Source: Bacteroidota bacterium (lineage in GTDB: Bacteria > Bacteroidota > Bacteroidia > Sphingobacteriales > Sphingobacteriaceae). From it: DNA of 40,041 nt. How positions within the stretch are numbered: the first letter of the stretch is position 1; each line of letters starts with the position of its first letter. The translations under genes were made by a program, and so were the position numbers. The notes beneath the pieces were generated by a model. The model was not told the origin of the DNA. It did no database searches and saw nothing but the letters and a program-made list of their open reading frames with translations. The stretch covers positions 1-40,041 of the forward strand of contig JAMFRP010000050.1 in NCBI GenBank assembly GCA_026224775.1, read 5' to 3'. Positions 1 to 8,154 of the stretch are shown piece after piece.

Positions 1-1608
1 GATATGTAAGCGGCCTTCTTTAGCCTGGTCTAAAGCCTTGGTTAATACTTCGTATGATAAACCATTGATTTTCAAGTCCATCTGAACAGCAACAATACCA
101 TTTTTAGTACCAGTTACTTTAAAGTCCATATCACCTAAGTGATCTTCATCACCTAAAATATCAGAAAGGATAGCATATTTAGTACCCATTTCGTTAGTGA
201 TCAAACCCATAGCAATACCTGACACGGGATTGGTGATCTTCACACCGGCATCCATCAATGCTAATGTACCGGCACAAACCGTAGCCATTGATGATGAACC
301 GTTTGATTCTAATATATCAGAAACGATACGAATAGTGTATGGGTTTGCGTCTTCGGCAGGTAATACACGTTTTAATGAACGCATAGCTAAGTTACCGTGA
401 CCAATCTCGCGGCGGCCTGCTCCCCTGTTAGGGCGAACCTCACCGGTTGAGAAACCAGGGAAATTATAATGCAATAAGAATTTTTGGTAACCGTTAATGA
501 ACGCGCCATCAATCATTTGCTCGTCATCCTTAGCACCTAAGGTAACAGTGGTTAATGATTGAGTTTCGCCACGGGTAAATACCGCTGAGCCGTGTGCAGA
601 TGGCAAATAACCAACTTCGCTCCATATAGGGCGGATCTGGGTAGTTGTACGGCCATCTAAACGTTTGCCCTCATCTAATACCAGGTTACGGATAGCATCA
701 TACTCTACATCGTGGTAGTATTTCTTAGCTAAGAATTTAGTAACATCATCAATCTCGCCTAAAGTAGCAATGTATTCGTCACGTACTGCTTTAAATTTAG
801 CACCACGTTCGTCTTTACCTGAAGCTTCAGCAGCGATAGCATAAACTTTATCATAAGTAGCAGCGTAAATGGCTTTCTCTAACTCATCATTGCTGTGCTC
901 ATGGCTGTATACACGTTTTTCGGTTTTGCCAACTTCAATTGTTAATTGCTTTTGTACAAAACATTGTACTTTAATAGCTTCGTGTGCAAATTTAATGGCT
1001 TCTACTAATTCAGCTTCCTGAATTTCGGCGCTTTCGCCTTCAACCATATTAATGTCGTGCTCGCTACCTGCAACAATAAATTCTAAAGTTGCAGTTTGTA
1101 ATTGGGTTAAAGTTGGGTTGATAACTAATTTACCATCAACTTTAGCTACGCGAACCTCAGATATAGGGCCATTAAAAGGAATATCAGAAACTGACAATGC
1201 CGCTGATGCAGCTAAACCAGCTAAACAATCCGGCATGATATCTTTATCAGCTGAAATTAAGGTTATCATTACTTGTGTATCAGCATGATAATTTTCAGGG
1301 AACATTGGGCGCAAAGCGCGGTCAACCAAACGAGAGATCAATACCTCATAGTCTGATAAACGAGCCTCACGGCGTAAAAAACCACCTGGTATACGACCGG
1401 TAGCAGCGTATTTTTCTTGATAATCAACAGAAAGCGGTAAAAAATCAACGCCTTCTTTTGCATCAGGTGATGAAACCACGGTAGCTAATAACATGGTATC
1501 ACCCATTTTTATTACTACTGATCCATCAGCTTGTTTGGCCAGTTTTCCTGTTTCGATCTCGATGGTGCGGCCGTCACCTAAATCGATTACTTTTTTAATT
1601 ACATTCAT
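1..1608 (-). CDS. pnp: Polyribonucleotide nucleotidyltransferase (PNPase), 3' end cut off by the window
   Basis: PNPase degrades RNA 3'-5' by phosphorolysis in the cytoplasm. I translated this strand directly. The protein starts MNVIKKVIDLGDGRTIEIET and continues with typical PNPase segments: GRIPGGFLRREARLSDYE, RALRPMFPENY, and DIMPDCLAGLAASAALSVSD followed by IPFNGPISEVRVAKV. The frame stays open for 536 codons to the window edge, where it reads EGRLHI, a conserved PNPase segment near the end of the second RNase PH domain. The full protein is normally about 700 residues, so both RNase PH domains and the helical linker are largely here and the KH and S1 RNA-binding domains lie outside. The start is the ATG whose complement ends at 1608; a second CAT at 1602-1604 is out of frame. 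It lies downstream of rpsO on the same strand, the order seen in many bacteria. Confidence 0.97.
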   Translation of the reverse strand, partial: MNVIKKVIDLGDGRTIEIETGKLAKQADGSVVIKMGDTMLLATVVSSPDAKEGVDFLPLSVDYQEKYAATGRIPGGFLRREARLSDYEVLISRLVDRALRPMFPENYHADTQVMITLISADKDIMPDCLAGLAASAALSVSDIPFNGPISEVRVAKVDGKLVINPTLTQLQTATLEFIVAGSEHDINMVEGESAEIQEAELVEAIKFAHEAIKVQCFVQKQLTIEVGKTEKRVYSHEHSNDELEKAIYAATYDKVYAIAAEASGKDERGAKFKAVRDEYIATLGEIDDVTKFLAKKYYHDVEYDAIRNLVLDEGKRLDGRTTTQIRPIWSEVGYLPSAHGSAVFTRGETQSLTTVTLGAKDDEQMIDGAFINGYQKFLLHYNFPGFSTGEVRPNRGAGRREIGHGNLAMRSLKRVLPAEDANPYTIRIVSDILESNGSSSMATVCAGTLALMDAGVKITNPVSGIAMGLITNEMGTKYAILSDILGDEDHLGDMDFKVTGTKNGIVAVQMDLKINGLSYEVLTKALDQAKEGRLHI

Positions 1609-1752
1609 CTTGTTTGTGTTGGGATGCGCTTTCATCTTTAGGGCGCATCGATTTTATTTGTGTGTAAATATATTGTTTTTGAGCGGATATGTTGTACCTA
1701 AATAGTACGAAGGGGTATTGGTATTTTCGGGGAGTAATTTTGGTGGTTAAAG

Positions 1753-1786
1753 TAAAAAAGCCATCTCCTTAAAGAGACGGCTTTTT
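1753..1786 (-). terminator. Hairpin terminator between rpsO and pnp
   Basis: A hairpin with arms around GCCGTCTC and GAGATGGC sits just after the rpsO stop on the minus strand, and six T follow the stem. The single mismatch on the plus strand becomes a G-U pair on the minus strand, so the structure is better for minus-strand RNA. It probably ends or attenuates rpsO transcription before pnp, as the t1 terminator does in E. coli rpsO-pnp. Confidence 0.75.
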
Positions 1787-1804
1787 ATTAAAAACTTGCA
1801 GATA

Positions 1805-2083
1805 TTACTTAATGATATCCCTAAGCGCTAACGCCTTAATGATAGCACGGTACCTGTTTATATCTTTTTTGTAAAGGTATGCAAGCAACCCGCGGCGCTT
1901 ACCTACTAATTTTTGAAGAGACAACTGGGTTGAAAAATCGTGTTTGTTCTTTTTTAAATGCCCGGTTAAGTGAGCGATACGGTTGGTAAATAAAGCAACC
2001 TGTGCTTCGGTTGAGCCGGAGTCGGTAGCAGATTTACCGTGTTTTTCGAAAATCTCTGATTTCCATTCTTTACTTAAATACAT
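1805..2083 (-). CDS. rpsO: 30S ribosomal protein S15
   Basis: S15 is a primary binder of 16S rRNA in the platform of the small subunit. The protein is 92 residues, close to the usual 88-90. It carries the family signature in order: the GSTEAQVALFTNRIAHLTGHL block, then HDFSTQLSLQKLVGKRRGLL, then YLYKKDINRYRAIIKALALR. The ATG start is about 48 nt downstream of a TATCTTTG -7 box, leaving a normal leader. pnp follows on the same strand after a hairpin terminator, so pnp is probably expressed partly by read-through and partly from its own promoter. Confidence 0.98.
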   Translation of the reverse strand: MYLSKEWKSEIFEKHGKSATDSGSTEAQVALFTNRIAHLTGHLKKNKHDFSTQLSLQKLVGKRRGLLAYLYKKDINRYRAIIKALALRDIIK

Positions 2084-2130
2084 TACGTGAATAATACTAA
2101 AGTGTTAATAAATTTTGTTAATTGTGGGTG

Positions 2131-2138
2131 CAAAGATA
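2131..2138 (-). promoter_or_regulatory. Bacteroidota -7 promoter element of rpsO
   Basis: TATCTTTG on the minus strand matches TAnnTTTG. No clear TTTG is seen at the ideal -33 distance. The predicted leader before the rpsO ATG is about 43 nt. Confidence 0.6.
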
Positions 2139-2221
2139 TGGATTTAATTCAAAAGTAAAAAATCAAAATTCAAAAGTGATTTACAACTTGTTATAGCCAT
2201 AATTTGAGTAAACAATAATAT

Positions 2222-2229
2222 TAATTTTG
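2222..2229 (+). promoter_or_regulatory. -7 promoter element upstream of the thioesterase gene
   Basis: TAATTTTG matches TAnnTTTG. A TTTG lies at 2203-2206, but the 15-bp spacing is short for this promoter class. Confidence 0.4.
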
Positions 2230-2288
2230 CATTATATTATTATATAGATAGCCGATACTTTTTTAATTTTTATTTTTGAATTACCACC

Positions 2289-2717
2289 ATGTATAAAACC
2301 TACGAAACCGAACTCCGTGTACGCCCCGATGATATTGATATGTTTAACCATGTGCACAACAGCAAATACTTTGATTATGTATTAGCTGCGCGATATGATC
2401 AGATGGAGCGTTGCTATGGCTTAGGTATGGAGAAGTTTATGGCACGGGGCATGGGCTGGCTGGTACGTACTGTTTATATGGACTACAAGCGCGCCCTAAA
2501 AATGAGTGATTATTTTTTGGTGCGAACCCGTATTGAAAGCATCAACGAGAAAAAGTGTAAGGTGCATTTTGAGATACTAAGCAAAGCCACCAGTAAAATC
2601 AGTTGCGACGGCTGGTTTGATTTTGTGATGATAAACATGACTACCGGCAAGGGAATGGCTATACCACAGGATATAGTTGAGCATTACGTAGATAGCAAGA
2701 ACTGCGTGGCGGAATAG
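2289..2717 (+). CDS. Acyl-CoA thioesterase, hotdog fold (4HBT type)
   Basis: A single-domain hotdog thioesterase of 142 residues, the usual size for cytoplasmic 4HBT enzymes that hydrolyse acyl-CoA or acyl-ACP thioesters. The N-terminus has the family motif as DDIDMFNHVHNSKYFDY (residues 14-30). Asp17 stands where the 4HBT catalytic acid is expected, followed by the conserved H-x-x-N-S-x-Y helix start. The central strands (YKRALKMSDYFLVRTRI and the following KCKVHFEI) are typical. The substrate cannot be read from sequence. It is divergent from rpsO and not in an operon with its downstream neighbour, which is on the other strand. A paralogous YbgC-type enzyme lies at 15858-16265. Confidence 0.88.
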   Translation: MYKTYETELRVRPDDIDMFNHVHNSKYFDYVLAARYDQMERCYGLGMEKFMARGMGWLVRTVYMDYKRALKMSDYFLVRTRIESINEKKCKVHFEILSKATSKISCDGWFDFVMINMTTGKGMAIPQDIVEHYVDSKNCVAE

Positions 2718-2747
2718 TGGTGCGTTGAAAACACTATAAGCTAAACA

Positions 2748-3449
2748 TTAAGCGATATGTTGATTAACGTCCCGATCATCCGTAATGGATTGGGTGGTAA
2801 AATCACTAGCGGCTATCCCTTTCTTCTCGAGTTCGCCTATAAACAAGGTAAACTCAATTACAAACATATCCAGCGATGTAGCAGACAGCTTAATATAATT
2901 TATTAGCTTTTTTAACTGGGTTGGCGAATTTATAAAATCGCCGATAATGCCTGTTAACCCAATAATGTTAGCTACAGGTTTCCTTACCCTATGAGAGGTC
3001 ATAAACATCATTTGCTCAAGGCTTTTTGTATGTTCTTTTAAATACTCATCTGCTTTTCTTATTTTCTTGTAAGCCTGCTTTAATTCCAAAGCAAATTTAT
3101 CCTTTACTTCATTCTGGTAAGTAAGTTCCTGATTAAGTATTATTAATTCTGCTGCGCGTTTCTCTTTTTCTTCATTCTGAAACGCAAGTTCAATGTTAGC
3201 TACGACTAACTCCGCGGCACGTTTTTCTTTTTCACTGTTCTGAAAGGCGAGTTCAATAACCCTGTTTTCCTTTTCCTTGTTTTGAAATAAAAGTTCATTA
3301 TTAGCAATGACCAATTCAGCTGCACGTGCCTCTTTCTCCTGGTTTTGGAATAGCAATTCTTTATTAGCGATGATTAATTCAGCTGCACTGCTTGCTTCTT
3401 CCTGGTGTAGGGTACTTTTAAATTCTTTTGTTTTATGGGAGTATGACAT
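2748..3449 (-). CDS. Coiled-coil protein ending in a HisKA-like domain, no ATPase domain
   Basis: The 233-residue protein has two parts. Residues about 17-120 are tandem 21-residue repeats of the form KEKRAAELVVANIELAFQNE, a charged heptad pattern that should form a long coiled coil. One unit (KENRVIELAFQNSE) is exactly one heptad short. Residues 140-210 resemble a histidine-kinase dimerisation domain: MMFMTSHRVRKPVANIIGL holds an H-box-like SHRVRKPV with His153. The protein then stops after about 80 more residues, with no N, G1 or G2 boxes, so no HATPase domain is present and no frame continues it. There is no signal peptide or membrane segment, so it is probably cytoplasmic. It could be a phosphotransfer or scaffold protein for another kinase, or the remnant of a larger sensor kinase. 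Which it is remains uncertain. Confidence 0.75.
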   Translation of the reverse strand: MSYSHKTKEFKSTLHQEEASSAAELIIANKELLFQNQEKEARAAELVIANNELLFQNKEKENRVIELAFQNSEKEKRAAELVVANIELAFQNEEKEKRAAELIILNQELTYQNEVKDKFALELKQAYKKIRKADEYLKEHTKSLEQMMFMTSHRVRKPVANIIGLTGIIGDFINSPTQLKKLINYIKLSATSLDMFVIEFTLFIGELEKKGIAASDFTTQSITDDRDVNQHIA

Positions 3450-3653
3450 ATGAAAGGCCGGGCTAAAATGTGATGGTAAAGCTGTTGTAATAACAAGTTT
3501 AGGACGAATGCGAAATAGCTTAATTTATTACGTTAAGTAGCTACAGTTATATAACAGTAAAATCATATAATGTTTTGAAATACTGATAATTAATTATCGA
3601 AAAGCAGACATAAATGAGCATAAGTAAGTATTAAACAATCTTGTTAAAACACC

Positions 3654-3661
3654 TATATTTG
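3654..3661 (+). promoter_or_regulatory. -7 promoter element of the serine hydrolase gene
   Basis: TATATTTG matches TAnnTTTG, 38 nt before the ATG at 3700. No good -33 box was found at 17-23 bp. Confidence 0.5.
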
Positions 3662-3699
3662 AGTTAGTTGTAAGCCCTAGTAACCATCATACTACTATT

Positions 3700-5118
3700 A
3701 TGAAAATTTATCATCTTTTTTTATTAACTGCTTTTGGGTTATCCACCATTACAAACAGTTTCGCCCAAACAACTTATAAGGTTTCCTACGCTGACCTTAA
3801 AACATACCAGGGCATATATCAATACGAAAACCATAAAACTTTGCAAATAGCTGCATCGCCTATCGATACCATGCTTTATGCGATAATTGGTACTTCAATG
3901 TATAAACTAAGGCCCTATAGTAAGGATGTTTTTTTAAATGGAGGAAATACCCAGGTTCAGTTTATTAGAGATGGTGGCAATATTATTGGGTATAAGCAGC
4001 AAAATGATAAACCGGATACCATCTATAAACTGATCACACCGAAAGTGACCTTCGCTGATAACATGTGGTATGCAAGGCCACTTAACGGAGAGAAATTTGT
4101 TTACCAATACACAGTACCGAAACAAAAAGACGACGGGTTACAAACAGGGTCGTTGGTTAATTCGGGTTTAGATACAGCGACTATACGAACATTGATGAAT
4201 CGTATTGTTGACCATACCTATCCGGGTATCCATAGCATACTGATTATTAAGGATGGTAAACTGATTTTAGAGGAATATTTTTATGAGTATAATGCTGAAA
4301 CACTGCAGGAGCTCAGATCGGCCACTAAAAGCTTTTCATCAGCATTGGTAGGTATTGCCTTAAACAAAGGGCTTATTAAAAGTCTTAATACACCTATGCT
4401 TACTTATTTGCCGGAATATAACCCGGAAAATCCTGACCCAAGAAAAAATCAGATCACCATAAAAAATTTGCTTACCCAGCAGTCGGGTTTTGCTTGTTAT
4501 GATTATGATCCAAAGTCGCCGGGAAACGAGAGTAAGATGTACCCTACTGAGGACTGGATTAAGTTTATGCTCGACTTGCCAATGGCAGGTAACCCCGGCG
4601 AAGCTGCTTCGTATTGTTCAGGGAATATACAATTGCTAGATAAGATCATTGAAAATGTGTCGCATCAGCCCTTACATGATTTTGCCCAGCAGAACCTTTT
4701 TAATGAGTTAGGCATTACTGATTTTATATGGAACTATGCACCCAACAAAAGCCACCAGGATGACTACGGACAGGTATACCTTACTCCGCGCGATATGGCT
4801 AAATTTGGCCTATTGTACTTAAATGGCGGCGTATGGAACGGCAAACAAGTAGTACCAAAAGATTATGTAGCACAATCATTAAGTAAACAAAGTGTAGTTG
4901 ATGGAATAAATTACGGTTATTTATGGTGGTGCGATGATTTGACCGCTCCTAATGGCGTAAAATATAGAGGCATCGCGGCCAAAGGTAACGGCGGTCAGCG
5001 TATTTTTATTTGGCCCGACGAAAATATGGTAGCGGTTGTAACAGCTGGAAATTACAATACGCAATCACCTGCTAATAAATTGCTGATAGAATGTGTATTA
5101 GGTGGATTGAAGAAATAA
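3700..5118 (+). CDS. Secreted serine hydrolase, class C beta-lactamase family
   Basis: A 472-residue exported protein. Residues 1-22 are a signal peptide (MKIYHLFLLTAFGLSTITNSF, cleavage near FAQ). Residues 30-145 form an N-terminal extra domain, and 160-470 are the beta-lactamase/penicillin-binding fold (PF00144). Catalytic motifs are visible: S207-A-T-K210 in RSATKSFSSALVG gives the nucleophile and general base. Y305-C-S matches the Y-x-N/S motif. GNGGQR at 429-434 lies where the third motif of this family sits, and the KNLLTQQSGF segment is typical. Members are serine esterases, D-amino-acid peptidases or penicillin-binding-like enzymes, so the substrate cannot be assigned. It is a single gene with its own -7 box and a strong hairpin after the stop. 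Confidence 0.9.
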   Translation: MKIYHLFLLTAFGLSTITNSFAQTTYKVSYADLKTYQGIYQYENHKTLQIAASPIDTMLYAIIGTSMYKLRPYSKDVFLNGGNTQVQFIRDGGNIIGYKQQNDKPDTIYKLITPKVTFADNMWYARPLNGEKFVYQYTVPKQKDDGLQTGSLVNSGLDTATIRTLMNRIVDHTYPGIHSILIIKDGKLILEEYFYEYNAETLQELRSATKSFSSALVGIALNKGLIKSLNTPMLTYLPEYNPENPDPRKNQITIKNLLTQQSGFACYDYDPKSPGNESKMYPTEDWIKFMLDLPMAGNPGEAASYCSGNIQLLDKIIENVSHQPLHDFAQQNLFNELGITDFIWNYAPNKSHQDDYGQVYLTPRDMAKFGLLYLNGGVWNGKQVVPKDYVAQSLSKQSVVDGINYGYLWWCDDLTAPNGVKYRGIAAKGNGGQRIFIWPDENMVAVVTAGNYNTQSPANKLLIECVLGGLKK

Positions 5119-5168
5119 ATCTATTTTAAATATCATTTACGCTGGTTATAACGAGTGCAAATGAATCT

Positions 5169-5208
5169 AAAACCAATTGTCATTCTGAGCAGAATGACAA
5201 TTGGTTTT
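5169..5208 (+). terminator. Perfect 19-bp inverted repeat after the serine hydrolase gene
   Basis: Two perfectly complementary 19-nt arms (5169-5187 and 5190-5208) are separated by only two bases (AG). The right arm ends in TTTT. The position 50 bp after the stop and the T-run fit a rho-independent terminator. The stem is unusually long and symmetrical and contains GTCATTCTGAG, a string typical of dispersed repeats in this phylum, so it may be a recruited repeat. Confidence 0.65.
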
Positions 5209-5406
5209 ATAGCAATATCATCGTATTAACAAACCCGACTGTTTTTAGTTTAAATTTCGATCTGTATGGAAATATGGTTAATCCATGAATAGTCCTATTA
5301 CTACTGCCAATGATGCATTGTTGTTTATAAGCGGAGTGTGTTTCTTTGTATTTGTGTATTGTGAACATCCATAATACGCGGCAGACATTTTATTTATCAA
5401 TTTAAC

Positions 5407-6393
5407 ATGCGAATAGTTACACTTGAAGAACATATCTCCTTTCCGGAGATGGCCAACAAAATACCTAAAGATGCTTTGGGTGGGTTTGGTCAATCGGAAG
5501 TTATGCAGCGTCTAGCTCCGAAACTGGCCGATATTACCGGCGAGCGTTTAAAATCAATGAATGATAATGGGATTACGGTGCAGGTACTTTCTGTGGATAG
5601 CTCAGGCGCTAACCTATTAAGTGCACAGAAAGGTCCGGCTTTTGCAATGCAATATAATGACCTGATCGCGCAAAGGATTGCTGGTTTTGAGAATCGGTTT
5701 ACGGCCTTTGCTCTTCTACCGATGACAGCTCCCCTTGCCGCAGCCGATGAATTGGAACGGGCAGTAAAGGAATATCATTTTCGCGGCGCGATGATTCGGG
5801 GGCTAACGCAGGATAAGTTTTTAGATCAGCCTGAATTTGCACCGATATTTGAACGGGCTGAAAAGTTGGATGTGCCTATTTACCTCCACCCTGGCCTACC
5901 CCCAAAAGGAATAGCTGATATTTACTATAGTGGCCTGCCCAACTACTCAGGTATGGCGGAAGCTTTAGCCTGCTATGGCTGGGGATGGCACTCAGAAACT
6001 GCACTGCATATTCTACGCCTGCTCTTTTCAGGTATTTTCGATAAGTATCCCAAACTAAAATTAATTATTGGCCATATGGGAGAAATGCTGCCGATGATGA
6101 TGGCAAGGTCAGAAAGAGCTTTTAAACCCGGAAACGGAGGTGCCAACCAACGTACGCTTACCGATACCTTTCGCCAGCAGGTTCATATTACCACCAGTGG
6201 TTTTTTTACGCAACCACCATTAAAAATTGCTTTGGATACTTTTGGTATTGATAATATTATGTTTTCTATTGACTATCCGTTTAGTACCAATGAAATGGGT
6301 ATTGAATTTTTGAACGCGATTGAGCTACCTGATGAGCAAATAGCGAAAATCGCTCATGGTAATGCGGATAAACTGCTGAAATTAAAAGCATAA
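5407..6393 (+). CDS. Amidohydrolase-family metal enzyme, gamma-resorcylate/ACMSD decarboxylase-like
   Basis: The 328-residue protein belongs to the amidohydrolase_2 family (PF04909), whose best-studied members are non-oxidative decarboxylases such as gamma-resorcylate decarboxylase. Metal ligands visible in order are E7-x-H9 (LEEHISF), H161 (IYLHPG), H223 (IIGHMGE) and D289 (FSIDYPF). These match the ExH, His, His, Asp set of that subgroup. Other shared blocks are HITTSGFF and the C-terminal HGNADKLLKL. There is no signal peptide, so it is cytoplasmic. A methyltransferase gene starts 29 bp downstream on the same strand, so the two may be co-transcribed. The substrate is not known. Confidence 0.88.
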   Translation: MRIVTLEEHISFPEMANKIPKDALGGFGQSEVMQRLAPKLADITGERLKSMNDNGITVQVLSVDSSGANLLSAQKGPAFAMQYNDLIAQRIAGFENRFTAFALLPMTAPLAAADELERAVKEYHFRGAMIRGLTQDKFLDQPEFAPIFERAEKLDVPIYLHPGLPPKGIADIYYSGLPNYSGMAEALACYGWGWHSETALHILRLLFSGIFDKYPKLKLIIGHMGEMLPMMMARSERAFKPGNGGANQRTLTDTFRQQVHITTSGFFTQPPLKIALDTFGIDNIMFSIDYPFSTNEMGIEFLNAIELPDEQIAKIAHGNADKLLKLKA

Positions 6394-6422
6394 GATGCAT
6401 TACACCTATTAGATAAGAGATT

Positions 6423-7037
6423 ATGACAGAGAAGATCGAGTTTTGGGAGTCTAATTTCATTGAAAAGCAGGAAATGTGGGGATTTGAACCAGCACATTCT
6501 GCAGTGTTGACAAAAGATTTTTTTATTCAAAAATCCGTAAAGAACATACTCATCCCCGGAATTGGTTATGGCCGCAATGCACAAATTTTCAGGGATAATG
6601 GAATAATGGTAACGGGGATAGAGATATCAAAAACAGCTATTGAAATGGCAGAAAAACATTACGGAACTGATATGACTATTTATCACGGTTCAGTAACTGA
6701 CATGCCATTTGATCAAAACCAATATGGTGGAATATTTTGCTATGCTTTAATTCATTTGTTAGACCGTAGCGATCGGAAAAAATTGATTCGTGATTGTTAT
6801 AATCAACTGACCAATGATGGCTATATGGTTTTTACAGCTATTTCAAAAGAAGCTGCAACTTATGGCAAAGGCAAATTTGTTAGTAAGGATCGTTATGAAA
6901 TATTTGATGGCGTTAAAATGTTTTTTTATGACATAGAATCAATCCATACAGAATTTGACCAGGCTGGATTATTTGAAATCACAAAGATTGATGAGAGTTA
7001 TCCTTTCTTTTTGATCAAATGTAAGAAAGGGGAATAA
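6423..7037 (+). CDS. Class I SAM-dependent methyltransferase
   Basis: A 204-residue small-molecule-type methyltransferase. Motif I is NILIPGIGYGRN (P45-G-I-G-Y-G50), followed by the acidic end of strand 2 in VTGIEIS, motif II-like GSVTDMPFDQNQYGGIFCYALIHLL, and NQLTNDGYMVFTAI for strand 5. The N-terminal FWESNFIEKQEMWGFEP resembles TehB/thiopurine-methyltransferase-like proteins. There is no membrane segment. It follows the amidohydrolase gene closely and ends in a convergent repeat-containing region before the GAPDH gene. The substrate cannot be told from sequence. Confidence 0.87.
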   Translation: MTEKIEFWESNFIEKQEMWGFEPAHSAVLTKDFFIQKSVKNILIPGIGYGRNAQIFRDNGIMVTGIEISKTAIEMAEKHYGTDMTIYHGSVTDMPFDQNQYGGIFCYALIHLLDRSDRKKLIRDCYNQLTNDGYMVFTAISKEAATYGKGKFVSKDRYEIFDGVKMFFYDIESIHTEFDQAGLFEITKIDESYPFFLIKCKKGE

Positions 7038-7074
7038 AGAAAATCTTCTGCGTGTTATTTCGAAAAGGGCAGCA

Positions 7075-7113
7075 ACGCAGGGTCATCTTCGAGAGACCCT
7101 GCTGGAACTGAAA
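7075..7113. repeat. Palindromic repeat GCAGGGTC...GACCCTGC, copy 1
   Basis: An imperfect palindrome built on GCAGGGTC / GACCCTGC with a short loop, followed by GGAACTGAAA. It lies between two convergent genes and could act as a two-way terminator. Related copies are at 7130-7170 and 10219-10258. Confidence 0.75.
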
Positions 7114-7129
7114 GTCTACGGATGAAGTA

Positions 7130-7170
7130 ACGCAGGGTTCTCTTTGAGAGAGACCCTGCGGGAACTGAAA
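7130..7170. repeat. Palindromic repeat GCAGGG...CCCTGC, copy 2
   Basis: Same family as the copy at 7075-7113. The arms here are longer: GCAGGGT, then TCTCT around a TTG loop, with AGAGA and ACCCTGC on the other side. It is again followed by GGAACTGAAA. It is just downstream of the GAPDH stop on the minus strand. Confidence 0.75.
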
Positions 7171-7176
7171 ATCAAA

Positions 7177-8154
7177 TTAAAGTTCCGAAACCAGTTCGGC
7201 TATCCTGTTGGAGATACCCACCTCATTATCATACCAGGCAACTACCTTAACCAGTTTTCCGATTGACTTTGTAAGATTGCCATCTACTATAGAGCTATGG
7301 GTATTGCCAAGTATATCCGCCGATACAAATTGTTCTTCGGTATATTCTAAAATACCTTTCAACGAGTTGTCAGCGTAGTGTTTTAATATGGTATTCAGGT
7401 CTTTAGCCGAAACCTCTTTTTTAAGGTTGATTGACAGATCAACAATTGAACCGTCAATTACCGGAACGCGATAGGAAAAACCGTCGAGTTTACCTTTCAA
7501 TTCAGGTAATACATCCCCTATTGCTTTGGCTGCGCCGGTGGTGGTGGGAATGATCGAATGAGGTGCGGAACGTGCCCTCCGAAGGTCTTTATGCGGCGCA
7601 TCCTGTAAATGCTGATCGGCTGTAAAAGCATGTACTGTTGCCATGAAACCCGATTCAATTCCAAACTCTTTCTCTAATATATACAAAACCGGGGCTATAC
7701 TTCCGGTGGTGCAAGACGCTGTTGAATAGATCTGGTCGCCGCCTATTAAATGGTTGTTGACGCCATGTACAATTGTTTTTATCCCACCTGTTGCCGGAGC
7801 GGTAATCAATACCTTTTTAGCACCGGCATCAATATGCGCCTGCGCGGCAGATTTATCTGTAAAACGACCGGTTGATTCGATCACCACATCAATACCCAGA
7901 TCTGCCCATGGCAAGTTTTTAGGATCTTTTTCGCTTAGTAAAAGAATTTTCTTACCGTTAACCAGCATCGAACCATCCTCCCCATCAACTGTACCCGGAA
8001 AACGCCCATGTGCGCTGTCGTATTTCAACAGATGTATCAGCGTTTGCAGATCTGTAAGATCGTTGATCGCAACAACCTCTATATCCGGTTTATTTTGTAA
8101 GGCCCTCAGCGTCATACGCCCGATTCGGCCAAAGCCATTAATAGCTATTTTCAT
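7177..8154 (-). CDS. Glyceraldehyde-3-phosphate dehydrogenase, type I
   Basis: This enzyme converts glyceraldehyde 3-phosphate, NAD(P)+ and phosphate to 1,3-bisphosphoglycerate. The 325-residue protein starts with the Rossmann motif INGFGRIGR. The active-site block is STASCTTGSIAPV with Cys148, and His175 is in HAFTADQ. LRRARSAPHSIIPTTTGAAK and the C-terminal WYDNEVGISNRI are diagnostic. The active-site block departs from the common NASCTTNCLAPL: the residue after CTT is Gly rather than Asn and the next is Ser rather than Cys. The inserted loop (ATGGIKTIVHGVN) also differs. This may therefore be a secondary isozyme rather than the main glycolytic enzyme. Its start overlaps the end of the upstream GlxA-type regulator gene by 17 bp, so the two are translationally linked. 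Confidence 0.93.
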   Translation of the reverse strand: MKIAINGFGRIGRMTLRALQNKPDIEVVAINDLTDLQTLIHLLKYDSAHGRFPGTVDGEDGSMLVNGKKILLLSEKDPKNLPWADLGIDVVIESTGRFTDKSAAQAHIDAGAKKVLITAPATGGIKTIVHGVNNHLIGGDQIYSTASCTTGSIAPVLYILEKEFGIESGFMATVHAFTADQHLQDAPHKDLRRARSAPHSIIPTTTGAAKAIGDVLPELKGKLDGFSYRVPVIDGSIVDLSINLKKEVSAKDLNTILKHYADNSLKGILEYTEEQFVSADILGNTHSSIVDGNLTKSIGKLVKVVAWYDNEVGISNRIAELVSEL

